From W0P28-013 sp963658575 (lineage in GTDB: Bacteria > Bacteroidota > Bacteroidia > Bacteroidales > Paludibacteraceae), in assembly GCA_963658575.1 (NCBI GenBank), contig CAVKQB010000040.1, positions 1-20,569 on the forward strand: a stretch of DNA of 20,569 nucleotides, written 5' to 3'. The notes under the pieces are model-generated. The model made no database searches. It was not told the DNA's origin and was given only the letters and a program-made list of their open reading frames with translations. A program made the translations under genes and the position numbers. This document shows, piece after piece, positions 1 to 7,698 of this stretch. Numbering within the stretch: the stretch's first letter is position 1; each line of letters begins with the position of its first letter.

Positions 1-90
1 TTCTTTGTTCTATGTTCTTTACTCTCTCACCTATAACCTCTCACCTTTTTCTTGCTACTTGCTACTCATATCTTGCTACTACTAATACTA
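1..90 (+). repeat. Dispersed repeat, left-end copy, running into rsgA leader
   Basis: This AT/pyrimidine-rich stretch ends only a few bases before the rsgA start. Bases 1-53 match the reverse complement of 20469-20523 almost base for base, including the block CTCACCTATAACCTCTCA. From about 51 to 85 it becomes a degenerate run of the word CTTGCTACT. No TAnnTTTG promoter or ribosome binding site is visible in it, so the rsgA promoter is either unconventional or lies outside the window. The repeat may continue beyond the left edge. Confidence 0.7.
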
Positions 91-94
91 AAAA

Positions 95-1006
95 ATGCTT
101 GGAATTGTTGCCAAAATAGTGGGCTCTGATTGCTTCGTTTGCGACGAACAGGGGCAATTGGTGGCGTGCAAGGTGCGTGGGAATTTTCGCATCAAGGGCA
201 TAAAAAGCACCAATCCTGTGGCCGTCGGCGACCGTGTCGAGTTCGATGCGGCGGGGTATATCACGCAGTTGCACGACCGCAAAAACTACATCGTGCGCCG
301 CCCGACAAACCTATCGAAACAGTTGCACATCATCGCTGCCAACATCGACCAAGCCGTGCTGCTGGTTACGCTCAAAGAGCCGGCAACATCGACCGTTTTC
401 ATCGATCGGTTTTTGGCTACGGCCGAGGCCTACCGCATTCCCACGATTTTGGCGTTCAACAAGATAGATCTGCTCGATGCTGCCGAGCGTGCGCAGCTGG
501 ACGAATGGTGCCGTCTGTACGAAAAAATCGGCTACCGCTGTGTGCCGATGTCGGTCGAGACGGGCGAAAATGTTGCCTCTCTGCAAGCCTTGATGCAGGG
601 CAAAATCACGCTACTGTCGGGCAATTCTGGCGTTGGCAAATCGACACTGATAAACCGTCTTGTGCCGCACGCCGCCGCCCGAACGGGAGCCATTTCGGCA
701 GCGCACCTCAAAGGTATGCACACCACCACTTTCTCGGAGATGTACGACATTGGCGGCGGCGCATTCGTCATCGACACGCCAGGCGTGAAAGGCTTCGGCA
801 TGGTGAATATGACGGCCGACGAAGTGGGGCATTTCTTCCCCGAAATGTTTGCTGCCTCGCAGGCGTGCCGTTTTGCCAACTGTTCGCACACGCACGAGCC
901 CGATTGCGCTGTGCTGGCGGCGGTAGAGTCGGGCGACATCGCGCCTTCGCGCTACGAGAGTTATCTGTCGATACGCACCGATTTTGGTGAATCGAAATAC
1001 CGTTAA
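95..1006 (+). CDS. rsgA: Ribosome small subunit-dependent GTPase A
   Basis: The product is a circularly permuted GTPase that binds the 30S subunit late in its maturation and hydrolyses GTP to leave it; it acts in the cytoplasm. The 303 residues show an N-terminal OB-fold region (about 1-70), then the permuted motif order. G4 NKID is at 122-125, the P-loop GNSGVGKS at 176-183, the G2-type HTTT at 209-212 and G3 DTPG at 227-230. A C-terminal zinc site C258-x4-C263-x-H265-x5-C271 has the spacing typical of RsgA. Length is normal for the family. The ATG at 95 gives the expected N-terminus. The next gene begins 14 bases after the stop, so this is probably the first gene of a four-gene operon. Its upstream DNA is a dispersed repeat. 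Confidence 0.96.
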   Translation: MLGIVAKIVGSDCFVCDEQGQLVACKVRGNFRIKGIKSTNPVAVGDRVEFDAAGYITQLHDRKNYIVRRPTNLSKQLHIIAANIDQAVLLVTLKEPATSTVFIDRFLATAEAYRIPTILAFNKIDLLDAAERAQLDEWCRLYEKIGYRCVPMSVETGENVASLQALMQGKITLLSGNSGVGKSTLINRLVPHAAARTGAISAAHLKGMHTTTFSEMYDIGGGAFVIDTPGVKGFGMVNMTADEVGHFFPEMFAASQACRFANCSHTHEPDCAVLAAVESGDIAPSRYESYLSIRTDFGESKYR

Positions 1007-1020
1007 AAAAGCCTTTGAAA

Positions 1021-2955
1021 ATGAAAAAAATAGCGAATTTCTGTGTGGCATTGTGGCGCAAACCGCTCACCGTCGCCGTGTGCAATCTGGCAGTGATGAT
1101 GCTGCTGTTTTCGTTGTGCCGGATTTTCTTTTTCCTGATCTATCGCGACACGTTTGCCGACATGACTTGGGCGCACTTTGCCGAGGTTTGCCGTGGCGGC
1201 TTGCGGTTCGATTTGTCGGCACTTTTGCTGTTCAACTCGCTCTACATATTTTGCGCTCTGTTGCCGCTGCGCTTCCGTGCCGATGTGCGCTATCAAAAGG
1301 CGGTGAAGTGGATTTTCCTGACGGTGAACATTCTGCTGCTGGTGGTCAATTGCGCCGATATGGCCTATTTCCCATTCACGCATCGGCGCACAACCATCAC
1401 ATTTTTCAGCGAATTTCAGAACGATGGTAACCTGCTGAAAATCATTGCGATAGGACTTGTTGATTATTGGTACATTGCGCTCTTTTGCGCTGCGTTGATA
1501 GCCATTTTGGTGCTGTGTTACAGGCGTTATCGCGCCGAACAAGTGCTGTGGTCGCCTTGGATCTATTATCCGTTTCACACGGCCATCTTGCTGACGTGTG
1601 CCTATTTCACGGTCATCGGCATACGGGGCGGCTTCGGTGCCTACACACGCCCGATAAACATCAGCAATGCGGCGCAATACATCAAGCACCCCGTAGAAAA
1701 TGCGCTGGTGCTGAACACGCCTTTCAGTCTGTTTACGACCGTCGAGCGCAAGCCTTACGAGAGTCCGCACTATTTCACCGCCGACGAACTGCCAACCATT
1801 TTTACGCCGGTGCATACGCCCGCCGCACAAGGCGATTTCCGTCCGTTGAATGTGGTGGTCATCATCATGGAGAGTTTTGGCAAGGAGTATGTCGGCTTTT
1901 TCAATCACGACTTGGATAGCGGCACGTATGTGGGTTACACGCCGTTTTTGGATTCGTTGCTGGCCGAGAGTTTCACGTTCAGCAAGAGTTTCTCGAACGG
2001 GCGCAAGAGCATCGATGCCATGCCATCGACCTTGTCGAGCATTCCGATGTTTATCGAACCGTACATCACCACGCCTTACGCCACAAACGAGGTGTCGTCG
2101 ATAGCCAAAGTGCTGAAAAACGAGGGCTACTATTCGGCCTTTTTCCACGGCGCGCCCAACGGCTCGATGGGTTTTCAGGCATACGCCAATGCGGCGGGCT
2201 ACGACGACTATTTTGGCATGACAGAATATGGCAATGATGCCGATTTCGACGGCGTTTGGGCTATTTGGGACGAAGAATTTTTCCAATTTTTTGCCGACAA
2301 GATGGGCGAATTTCACCAACCGTTCCTCACAACCATTTTCTCGGCATCGTCGCACCACCCGTTTGCCGTGCCGAAGCGTTACGAGGGCGTTTTCCCCGAA
2401 GGACAGCACCCCATACACAAGTGCATCGGCTATTCCGACCACGCGTTGCGCCTGTTTTTCGACAAGATGAGCCGCTATCCGTGGTTCGATAATACGCTGT
2501 TTGTCTTCACCGCCGACCACTCCAACGCTTCGACGCATGCCGAATACCAAAACGACCGCGGCGGCTACGAAATCCCGATTTTCTTCTACCAACACGGAAG
2601 CAATTTGCGTGGCGTGAGCGACGTGCCTATGGCGCAGACCGACATCATGCCGACCGTTTTGAACTATCTCCGCTGCGCAGAACCCTATTTTGCTTTTGGC
2701 GCGAACACCATCGACGGCGACCTGCCGCACTACGTCATCAACTACAACAACGGTGTGTACCAACTCTTTGGCGATAGCCTGATGCTGCAGTTCGACGGCA
2801 CACGCACTGTGGCGGTTTACAACTACTGCACCGACCGCTTTCTCGAACACAATCTGCGCGATTCGGTCGATGTCGAGGCCGAAGAACGCTACCTGAAAGC
2901 CGCCATTCAGCAGTATATCGAGCGTATGATTAACGATGATTTGACAATAAAATGA
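1021..2955 (+). CDS. LtaS/MdoB-like sulfatase-fold membrane phosphotransferase
   Basis: This is a membrane protein of the alkaline-phosphatase superfamily, in the lipoteichoic-acid-synthase/phosphoglycerol-transferase branch. From the ATG at 1021 it has 644 residues; a TTG six bases earlier is in frame but less likely. Five hydrophobic segments (about 15-41, 66-83, 96-113, 144-166, 184-202) precede an extracytoplasmic catalytic domain from about 275. Metal and nucleophile positions resemble LtaS: E284 in IIMESFG, S330 in GRKSIDAM (Thr in LtaS), H445/H446 in SSHHPF, and D499-H500 in TADHSN. Family knowledge suggests transfer of a phosphoglycerol- or phosphoethanolamine-type group to a glycan or lipid. 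A Gram-negative cell has no lipoteichoic acid, so the acceptor is unknown. The stop overlaps the kinase start (ATGA), implying coupled translation. Confidence 0.85.
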   Translation: MKKIANFCVALWRKPLTVAVCNLAVMMLLFSLCRIFFFLIYRDTFADMTWAHFAEVCRGGLRFDLSALLLFNSLYIFCALLPLRFRADVRYQKAVKWIFLTVNILLLVVNCADMAYFPFTHRRTTITFFSEFQNDGNLLKIIAIGLVDYWYIALFCAALIAILVLCYRRYRAEQVLWSPWIYYPFHTAILLTCAYFTVIGIRGGFGAYTRPINISNAAQYIKHPVENALVLNTPFSLFTTVERKPYESPHYFTADELPTIFTPVHTPAAQGDFRPLNVVVIIMESFGKEYVGFFNHDLDSGTYVGYTPFLDSLLAESFTFSKSFSNGRKSIDAMPSTLSSIPMFIEPYITTPYATNEVSSIAKVLKNEGYYSAFFHGAPNGSMGFQAYANAAGYDDYFGMTEYGNDADFDGVWAIWDEEFFQFFADKMGEFHQPFLTTIFSASSHHPFAVPKRYEGVFPEGQHPIHKCIGYSDHALRLFFDKMSRYPWFDNTLFVFTADHSNASTHAEYQNDRGGYEIPIFFYQHGSNLRGVSDVPMAQTDIMPTVLNYLRCAEPYFAFGANTIDGDLPHYVINYNNGVYQLFGDSLMLQFDGTRTVAVYNYCTDRFLEHNLRDSVDVEAEERYLKAAIQQYIERMINDDLTIK

Positions 2956-4088
2956 AAAACAGCACTGTTGTCAGATGGGCGTTGAGTGCCGTGGCGCTGG
3001 GCATCGTGGTGGCTTCGTTGGTATTCTCGAACCGCTTGGTAGCCCGTTTGGAAGCCGACCAACGGCAGAAAATGGAGATTTGGGCAGAGGCGATGCGCCA
3101 ATTCGTGCAGGCCGATGCTGATGCGCCGAATATCGATTTCGTCTGGAAAATAATCGAGGAAAACGACAATATCCCTGTGCTGATTGTCGATGCCAACGGA
3201 CGGTTTGTTACCGCGCGCAACTTCGACGAGCCAGCCACCAAAGTCGATGAGTTCTATGCCGATGTCTACGCCCGCCTGAAAGACAAGCAGCAGCCCATAG
3301 TGATTGCCATTGCCGACGCCGAGCCGCAGTACATCTACTACGACGACTCCATCACGCTCAAGCGGCTGCAACTTTTCCCCTATGTGCAGTTGGCCATCAT
3401 CGCTGTGTTTGTGATGTTGGTGGTGGTGGCGTTGGCCGTAGCTAAACGGTCGGAGCAGAACCGCGTGTGGGTCGGGCTGTCGAAGGAGACGGCGCACCAA
3501 CTTGGCACGCCCATCTCGTCGTTGGTGGCGTGGAACGAGATGCTGAAAAGCAACTATCCTAACGAAACGATGTTCGACGAAATGGGCAACGACATCGACC
3601 GCCTGAAAACCATCGCCGACCGCTTCTCTAAAATTGGCTCGAAGCCAGTGCTCGTCCCGTCGAACGTGAACGAGGTGGTGCATACGTCGGTTGATTACAT
3701 GCGCCGCCGCTCGTCGCAGATGGTGCAGTTCAGCATCGACGATCGCGCTGTGTGCGACAATCCGCTGTGCGTGCCGTTGTTCGAGTGGGTCATCGAAAAT
3801 CTGTGTAAAAATGCGCTCGATGCGATGGACGGCAAAGGCAAAATCGCGGTTGTCGTTGGCAAAACCGACAAAAACCGCACGTTCATCGACATTTCCGACA
3901 CGGGCAAAGGCATCGACAGTCGCCGTTTCAGAACCGTTTTCCGCCCAGGCTACACCACCAAACAGCGCGGCTGGGGACTTGGCCTGCCGCTTGCCAAACG
4001 CATTATCGAGACGTACCACGGCGGCAAAATTTTTGTCAAACAATCCGAAATAGGCAAGGGCACCACCTTCCGAATTGTGCTGAAATGA
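2952..4088 (+). CDS. Membrane sensor histidine kinase (orphan)
   Basis: This is a two-component sensor kinase of 378 residues. It has a hydrophobic segment at about 9-25, a sensor region at about 26-143 predicted to be periplasmic, a second membrane segment at 144-164, and no evident HAMP domain. The phosphoacceptor helix carries H182 in ETAHQLGTPISSL. The ATP-binding domain shows the N-box ENLCKNALDA (282-291), G1 box DTGKG (316-320), F-box-like VFRPGYTTK (329-337) and G2 box GWGLGLPLAK (340-349). The residue after the His is Gln, where HisKA kinases usually have Glu or Asp. No response regulator lies in the window, so the partner is unknown. Both ends overlap neighbours by ATGA, which places it inside the operon with the LtaS-like enzyme. 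That suggests, without proving, envelope stress sensing. Confidence 0.9.
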   Translation: MKNSTVVRWALSAVALGIVVASLVFSNRLVARLEADQRQKMEIWAEAMRQFVQADADAPNIDFVWKIIEENDNIPVLIVDANGRFVTARNFDEPATKVDEFYADVYARLKDKQQPIVIAIADAEPQYIYYDDSITLKRLQLFPYVQLAIIAVFVMLVVVALAVAKRSEQNRVWVGLSKETAHQLGTPISSLVAWNEMLKSNYPNETMFDEMGNDIDRLKTIADRFSKIGSKPVLVPSNVNEVVHTSVDYMRRRSSQMVQFSIDDRAVCDNPLCVPLFEWVIENLCKNALDAMDGKGKIAVVVGKTDKNRTFIDISDTGKGIDSRRFRTVFRPGYTTKQRGWGLGLPLAKRIIETYHGGKIFVKQSEIGKGTTFRIVLK

Positions 4089-4633
4089 CCGCAAACGCCG
4101 ACATCGCCGAACAAAAACGCCGCCTGCGCGCCGAAATGCGTCGTCGGAAAGGTCAGTTTTCGCCCGAAATGCTGGACGAAAAGTCGTTGCGTGTCGTCGA
4201 AAAATTGGAATCCGAGCCGCTTTTTCGGGCGGCGCACACCGTGATGCTCTATTGGTCGCTGCCCGACGAGGTTGCCACGCACCAACTGATTGAACGTGCG
4301 CTTGGCACGAAACGCATCGTTCTGCCCGTGGTTGCCGGCGACAACATTTTGCCTGTGCAACTCACTTCGCTCAACCAACTGCGCGAGGGCGCATTCCACA
4401 TTTTGGAGCCTGCCGACAGGCCTGTCTTTGCCGATAAAATCGATGTGATTGTGCTGCCAGGCATGGCTTTTTCGCTCGATGGCGGCCGTCTTGGGCGCGG
4501 GCGTGGCTACTACGACCGTTTTTTGGCGCACCACGCCGCCACGCCGACCATCGGTTTGGCGTTCGATTTTCAGATTGTTCCGCACGTGCCCACCGAACCG
4601 CACGACGCAAAAATTGATAAGGTCTTGTTCTGA
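4085..4633 (+). CDS. 5-formyltetrahydrofolate cyclo-ligase
   Basis: The product converts 5-formyl-THF to 5,10-methenyl-THF using ATP, returning stored folate to one-carbon metabolism in the cytoplasm. The 182 residues match the family length. An N-terminal Lys/Arg-rich helix (QKRRLRAEMRRRK, about 10-22) is followed by the central LYWSLPDEV segment. The diagnostic C-terminal signature GGRLGRGRGYYDRFL (133-147) includes the catalytic-site YYD. The ATG overlaps the kinase stop by four bases, so translation is probably coupled. It is the last gene of the rsgA operon, with a hairpin terminator 14 bases after the stop. The family is also called MTHFS, YgfA or FAU1; I leave the symbol blank because usage varies. 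Confidence 0.94.
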   Translation: MTANADIAEQKRRLRAEMRRRKGQFSPEMLDEKSLRVVEKLESEPLFRAAHTVMLYWSLPDEVATHQLIERALGTKRIVLPVVAGDNILPVQLTSLNQLREGAFHILEPADRPVFADKIDVIVLPGMAFSLDGGRLGRGRGYYDRFLAHHAATPTIGLAFDFQIVPHVPTEPHDAKIDKVLF

Positions 4634-4640
4634 TTCCGCC

Positions 4641-4687
4641 AAAAGAACAACGCCCGACTGTTCCGACAGACGAGCGTTGCTTTTTTT
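4641..4687 (+). terminator. Intrinsic terminator between convergent operons
   Basis: An imperfect hairpin at 4648-4679 pairs CAACGC with GCGTTG and continues inward with two mismatches around the loop TTCCGA. Seven T follow at 4681-4687. The 5' flank AAAAG can pair with the T tract. On the opposite strand the hairpin is followed by TTCTTTTGG, so it may also serve, more weakly, the convergent CoA-transferase gene. Confidence 0.75.
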
Positions 4688-4704
4688 GGTTATAGTTCTG
4701 ATTG

Positions 4705-6186
4705 TCAGAGTTTTGCGTTGTGCATATCGCCCGTTTCGGCAAAGGCTTTGTGCATTTCGAAACAGGTGTAGATGTTCATCGGTGTGTGCGCTTTCGGAGC
4801 CGATTCGAGATAGCGGCGCAGCATGTCGCGGTAGTCGGGGTGCACGCAGTTGTCGATGATGCAGTGTGCGCGTTGTATGGGCGATTTGCCGCGCAGGTCG
4901 GCCACGCCGTACTCCGTAATCAGCACTTTCACCGAGTGTTCGCTCTGGTCGAGGTGCGACACCATCGGCACAATCGACGAGATTTTGCCCTCTTTGGCCG
5001 TCGATGGCGTGGTGAAAATGGAGATGTAGGCGTTGCGCGTGAAGTCGCACGAACCGCCGATGCCGTTCATCATCTTGGTGCCGAGCACATGCGTCGAGTT
5101 GATGTTGCCGAAAATGTCGGCTTCGAGTGCGGTGTTGATGGTGATCAAACCCAGACGGCGCGCCACTTCGGGGTTGTTCGAGATCTCTTGCGGACGCAGC
5201 ACAATGCGCTGTTTGAAAAAGTCGAGGTTTTGGTACACATCTTCCAACACGGGCTGCGACACGGTGAGCGAGCAACCGCTGGCAAACTTCACATGACCCT
5301 CTTTCATCAGCCCGATGACGGCATCTTGAATCACCTCGGTGTACATGGTGAACGCCGGAATGTCGGGATTTTCGCCCAACGAGGCCAGCACCGCATTGGC
5401 AATGTTGCCCACGCCCGACTGAATCGGCAGAAACGACGCCGGAATGCGCCCAGCCTTGATTTCGGCCGCCAAAAAGTGCGCTACATTTTCGCCAATTTTC
5501 TTCGTAACGTCGTCCATCGGCGCAAATTTGCCGCCGCCGTTCGGCACGTTCGATTCTACTACGGCAATGATTTTTTTCGGGTCGACTTTCACGCACACGT
5601 CGCCACAGCGGTCGCTCACGCTGTAAACGGGAATGGCCTTGCGCATGGGCGGGTCGAGCGGTTCGTAGATGTCGTGAATGCCGCGCAGTTCCTTGGGCGT
5701 GGTGGTGTTCAGTTCCACGATGATGTGGTCGGCCAAGCGGCAGATGGTGGGCAGAATGCCTACACCCGACGTTGGCACAATCTCGCCGTCGGCGGTCAGG
5801 TCGCACGCCTCGACGATGGCAAATTTCGGTTTGGGCAGAAACCCGTAACGCAGTTCCTGCGCCTCGTGCGACAGGTGCATGTCGAAGTATTGCGCCTCTT
5901 GTGCATTGATGCGTGCGCGCAGATCTTTGCTCGATTGGTACGGCGTGCGGAACAGCACGGCGTTGGCGCGTGCCAACGCTCCGTCGAGCATGTCGCCCGT
6001 CGATGCGCCTGTGTACATGCCGATTTTGAATTCACGACCGGCGGCGTGTTCGGCTTCGGCGCGACGGGCAATGGCTTCGGGCACCACTTTGGGTGCGCCC
6101 GCTGGCGTGAAACCGCTAAATCCGACTACATCGCCGTTGTTTACCAAAGCAGCGGCCTCGTCGGCAGTCATCATTTTGTAGTTCAT
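4705..6186 (-). CDS. Acetyl-CoA hydrolase / class I acetate CoA-transferase
   Basis: This is a class I CoA-transferase (acetyl-CoA hydrolase/transferase family, like AarC and Cat1) that moves CoA between acyl groups such as succinyl-CoA, acetate or propionate. The 493 residues match the family. The candidate catalytic Glu is E284 in MYTEVIQD. Glycine-rich CoA-site loops are QSGVGN (256-261) and GIGGSCDF (375-382). Other conserved segments are FSGFTPAGAPK (23-33) and ITEYGVADLRG (423-433). The start MNYKMM was chosen because it gives the normal N-terminus just before the first conserved helix. It lies downstream of ackA on the same strand, but 225 bases with a dispersed repeat separate them, so a shared transcript is uncertain. 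In Bacteroidales such enzymes help produce acetate and propionate; the exact substrate cannot be read from sequence. Confidence 0.9.
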   Translation of the reverse strand: MNYKMMTADEAAALVNNGDVVGFSGFTPAGAPKVVPEAIARRAEAEHAAGREFKIGMYTGASTGDMLDGALARANAVLFRTPYQSSKDLRARINAQEAQYFDMHLSHEAQELRYGFLPKPKFAIVEACDLTADGEIVPTSGVGILPTICRLADHIIVELNTTTPKELRGIHDIYEPLDPPMRKAIPVYSVSDRCGDVCVKVDPKKIIAVVESNVPNGGGKFAPMDDVTKKIGENVAHFLAAEIKAGRIPASFLPIQSGVGNIANAVLASLGENPDIPAFTMYTEVIQDAVIGLMKEGHVKFASGCSLTVSQPVLEDVYQNLDFFKQRIVLRPQEISNNPEVARRLGLITINTALEADIFGNINSTHVLGTKMMNGIGGSCDFTRNAYISIFTTPSTAKEGKISSIVPMVSHLDQSEHSVKVLITEYGVADLRGKSPIQRAHCIIDNCVHPDYRDMLRRYLESAPKAHTPMNIYTCFEMHKAFAETGDMHNAKL

Positions 6187-6301
6187 TGTTTTTTATTTAT
6201 AGTTTTTTTTCGTTTTTGTGGATTTGGTTGCGCTTCGCGCAGTTTCTCATTGTTTCTAGGTTTCTGTTGATTTGCGGATTTGGTTATTTGTTGATTTGGA
6301 T

Positions 6302-6435
6302 AATTATTCATTCTTAATTGAAATAGAACCCTACCCCTGCTTCGCAGGTACTCCCCTTAAAAAGGGGAGAGGTTTGCGCCCAACTCCGCCGCTTAATTCA
6401 TAATTCATAATTCATAATTCATAATTCTTAATTAA
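6302..6435 (-). repeat. Dispersed hairpin repeat element, copy A
   Basis: This element lies between ackA and the CoA-transferase gene. Its ends are AT-rich words of the TTAATTAAGAAT type. Inside are two perfect hairpins: CCTGC-TTC-GCAGG (6336-6348) and CTCCCCTT-AAA-AAGGGGAG (6351-6369). The core on the minus strand reads GTTGGGCGCAAACCTCTCCC. A diverged copy in the opposite orientation, with core GTTGGGCGCGAACCTGTCCC, lies at 20348-20457. No open reading frame is seen inside it. The hairpins could end or shape the ackA transcript. Confidence 0.75.
6394..6435 (+). repeat. Heptamer tandem repeat TAATTCA overlapping ackA stop
   Basis: Four perfect TAATTCA units fill 6394-6421, followed by TAATTCT and TAATTAA to 6435. 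The array is the ackA-side edge of repeat copy A. The ackA stop codon (6412-6414) and its last seven or so codons lie inside it. Confidence 0.85.
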
Positions 6436-7620
6436 ACTCAAGGTGTCTTGCGCTATCATCAACTCTTCGTCGGTGGGAATTACCACTACGCGCACTTTCG
6501 ACTGTTGGGTCGAGAGTTCTATCTCCTCGCCACGCGAGTGCGCATTCAATTCGCGGTCGATTTCCACGCCCAGATATTTCAGCCCGTCGGCCACGTATTG
6601 GCGCGTGCCGGCTTGGTTTTCGCCCACGCCGCCCGTGAACACCAGCACGTCGAACCCGTTGAGCGCGGCGGCGTACGAGCCGATGTACTTCAAGATGCGG
6701 TAGTTGAACATCGCCATGGCCAAACGGGCGCGTTGGTTGCCCTCGCCGATGGCTTTTTCGATGTCGCGCATGTCGCTCGAAACGCCCGAAATGCCCATCA
6801 CACCCGATTTTTTGTTGATGATGTTCGACAGTTTGGCCGCATCGAGGCCTTCTTTTCCCATCAGATAGACGATGGCTCCCAAATCGACATCGCCCGAGCG
6901 CGTGCCCATCATCAAGCCTTCCACAGGCGTGAGTCCCATCGACGTATCGACCGACCGACTGTTGCGTATGGCCGTGATGGAGCCGCCGCCGCCGATGTGT
7001 GCGGTGATGATTTTCGTGTTTTGGTAATCGAGTCCGAGAAAGTCGCAGGCGCGGCGCGACACGTAGCGGTGGCTCGTGCCGTGAAAACCGTAGCGGCGCA
7101 CACCGTATTTCTCGTAGTATTCGTAGGGCAGCGCATACATGTAGGCGTAGTCGGGCATGGTTTGGTGAAACGACGTGTCGAACACGGCCACTTGCGGCAC
7201 ATGGGGCAGAATTTTGGCGATGGCATCGATGCCTTTGATGTTGGCGGGATTGTGCAACGGTGCAAGGTCGGCACAAATTTTTATCTGTTCAAACACTTCG
7301 GGCGTTATCACTGCTGATTGGCTGAACCGTTCGCCGCCATGCACCACGCGGTGGCCTACGGCATCAATCTCGTCGAGCGAGCGCAGACAGCCGTATTTCG
7401 CGCTGGTCAGTTGCTCGAAAATGAATGTGATGCCGACGGTGTGTTCGGGAATCGCCTTTTCGAGCACAACCTTTTCGCCGCTGGGCAGCGTGATTTTCAA
7501 AAACGAGTCGGGCAGCCCGATTTTCTCGATGCCGCCTTGCGCCAACACAGCGTTTGCGGCCATGTCGAACAGTTTGTATTTAATCGATGAACTTCCGCAG
7601 TTCAAAACAAGAATTTTCAT
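6412..7620 (-). CDS. ackA: Acetate kinase
   Basis: Acetate kinase catalyses acetyl phosphate + ADP to acetate + ATP, the energy-yielding step of acetate fermentation. The 402 residues hold the ASKHA-fold markers at nearly the numbering of the Methanosarcina enzyme: N7 in LNCGSSSIKYKLF, R91 in HRVVHGG, D148 in FDTSFHQT, H180 in GFHGTSH, H208 in AHIGGGGS, R241 in GTRSGD and E385 in PTDEELMIA. The usual HIGNGGS loop reads HIGGGGS here, so the Asn near position 211 is Gly. The last residues, KNYEL, are encoded by the AT repeat downstream, suggesting the original C-terminus was replaced. pta lies upstream on the same strand, but an interrupted four-helix-bundle gene sits between them. It is an intact, probably functional gene. 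Confidence 0.97.
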   Translation of the reverse strand: MKILVLNCGSSSIKYKLFDMAANAVLAQGGIEKIGLPDSFLKITLPSGEKVVLEKAIPEHTVGITFIFEQLTSAKYGCLRSLDEIDAVGHRVVHGGERFSQSAVITPEVFEQIKICADLAPLHNPANIKGIDAIAKILPHVPQVAVFDTSFHQTMPDYAYMYALPYEYYEKYGVRRYGFHGTSHRYVSRRACDFLGLDYQNTKIITAHIGGGGSITAIRNSRSVDTSMGLTPVEGLMMGTRSGDVDLGAIVYLMGKEGLDAAKLSNIINKKSGVMGISGVSSDMRDIEKAIGEGNQRARLAMAMFNYRILKYIGSYAAALNGFDVLVFTGGVGENQAGTRQYVADGLKYLGVEIDRELNAHSRGEEIELSTQQSKVRVVVIPTDEELMIAQDTLSLIKNYEL

Positions 7621-7642
7621 GAGTTTATAAAGTTTATTTATA

Positions 7643-7682
7643 AAGTGTGAAAGTGTGAAAGTATAAAGGTGTAAATGTAAGG
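7643..7682 (+). repeat. Octamer array AAGTGTGA, left of four-helix-bundle remnant
   Basis: Five consecutive octamers fill this stretch: AAGTGTGA twice, then AAGTATAA, AGGTGTAA and ATGTAAGG. They are the reverse complement of the unit repeated at 8062-8105, so the two arrays face each other across the four-helix-bundle gene. The array lies between ackA and that gene. Confidence 0.8.
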
Positions 7683-7698
7683 GAGTGAATGGTTATTG

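Noticed and set aside
1003..2850. Long open frame on the minus strand (615 codons) opposite the LtaS-like gene
   Set aside because: It mirrors the codon bias of the real gene, has no recognisable motif, and the plus-strand protein has full catalytic motifs.
3950..5806. Open minus-strand frame of 618 codons crossing three genes
   Set aside because: It crosses the convergent terminator and two real genes in other frames, and its composition is typical of antisense GC-skewed frames.
4702..6270. Open plus-strand frame of 522 codons opposite the CoA-transferase gene
   Set aside because: Its His/Arg/Val-rich translation lacks domains, while the opposite strand encodes a complete conserved enzyme.
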